A DNA stretch of 5,356 bases, from the NCBI GenBank assembly GCA_025464925.1, contig JAODMS010000169.1, positions 1-5,356 of the forward strand. Direction: 5' to 3'. Below are positions 5,182-5,356 of the stretch, in pieces. The DNA comes from Arthrobacter sp. Its GTDB lineage: Bacteria > Actinomycetota > Actinomycetes > Actinomycetales > Micrococcaceae. Position 1 is the first letter of the stretch. Each line of letters begins with the position of its first letter. The translations under genes were made by a program, and so were the position numbers. The notes under the pieces were generated by a model. That model was not told the origin of the DNA. It searched no databases and saw only the letters and a list, made by a program, of their open reading frames with translations.

Positions 5182-5290
5182 AGGATCCGTAGGTCCTGAG
5201 ATATTCCGTGATGTTGAGATTCGCTCTGACCCAGGCGGCGGGCCATCGGACCCCTTCGCGGTCAATCGAGGCTGGAGGGCAACTTCTTCA

Positions 5291-5356
5291 ATGTCGCACA
5301 TAGATCGCAAGGCTCTAGTCTCGGCCGTCATCGGCCTCGTTATCGCACTCGTTCCG
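5291..5356 (+). CDS. Start of an unidentified membrane protein (partial)
   Basis: An ATG at 5291 opens a frame that runs to the window edge, 22 codons in all. After a short polar start (MSHIDRK) comes a hydrophobic stretch, ALVSAVIGLVIALVP, long enough to begin a transmembrane helix or an uncleaved signal anchor. GGAGGG at 5274-5279 is a good Shine-Dalgarno sequence, although 11 nt from the ATG is a little long. No nearer start codon is in frame. The gene reads away from everything else in the window and is preceded by the hairpin-rich region and two palindromes. Too little is visible to name a family. Confidence 0.6.
   Translation, partial: MSHIDRKALVSAVIGLVIALVP

Larger units (their letters stand above)
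4764..5290. other. Hairpin-rich region without a convincing gene
   Basis: About 530 nt between the dehydrogenase stop and the start of the rightward gene. Overlapping open frames of 60-200 codons occur on both strands, but the longest run straight through the antisense of the dehydrogenase or transposase pieces, have Arg/Ser-rich composition and show no motif. Several stem-loops are present: CGACA-AAA-TGTCG at 4871-4883, GCGT/ACGC at 4883-4899, the nested structure at 4998-5048 and AGGATC-N5-GATCCT at 5055-5071. Two 12-bp palindromes follow at 5102 and 5170. Confidence 0.5.

Overview
The base composition is high in GC and the codons favour G or C in third position. Together with the gene families present, this suggests a high-GC actinobacterium; nothing in the window fixes the genus. 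The left 3.3 kb is an ordinary chromosomal gene block read leftwards. The right 2 kb is a scarred, gene-poor stretch with broken gene pieces, hairpins and the start of a rightward gene.

Left block (1-3263, minus strand). In transcription order it holds: a complete 767-residue Cys-type (formylglycine) arylsulfatase with every expected active-site residue and no signal peptide; an intact 143-residue Ala/Glu-rich coiled-coil protein of unknown function; and the first 48 residues of a membrane protein that looks like a bile acid:sodium symporter (BASS) family transporter. The genes are 162 and 219 nt apart, and each gap holds a dyad that could stop or attenuate transcription, so they may be separate units rather than one tight operon. 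A sulfatase near an organic-anion carrier would fit uptake and desulfation of a sulfate ester, but that is inference from proximity.

Control region (3264-3420). Four copies of a short dyad, GCGG-N4/5-CCGC, three of them followed by the same GTGAATT tail, lie just upstream of the sulfatase start and overlap a possible promoter. This is the best candidate here for an undescribed regulatory site.

Scarred region (3421-5290). It contains a possible 3' gene remnant followed by two adjacent perfect 10-bp hairpins, the C-terminal part of an IS110-family transposase (minus strand, catalytic N-terminal domain missing), and the C-terminal part of a zinc-dependent alcohol/formaldehyde dehydrogenase (plus strand). 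The two truncated genes abut head to head at about 4520-4535. After the dehydrogenase stop there is about 530 nt without a convincing gene but rich in hairpins, including a nested stem-loop at 4998-5048. At 5291 a rightward gene starts with a hydrophobic N-terminus and runs off the window.

I see no CRISPR array, tRNA, rRNA, integrase, or toxin-antitoxin or defence genes, and no clear new multi-gene system. The most useful leads are the sulfatase upstream repeats, the IS110/dehydrogenase junction and the structured region near 5000.
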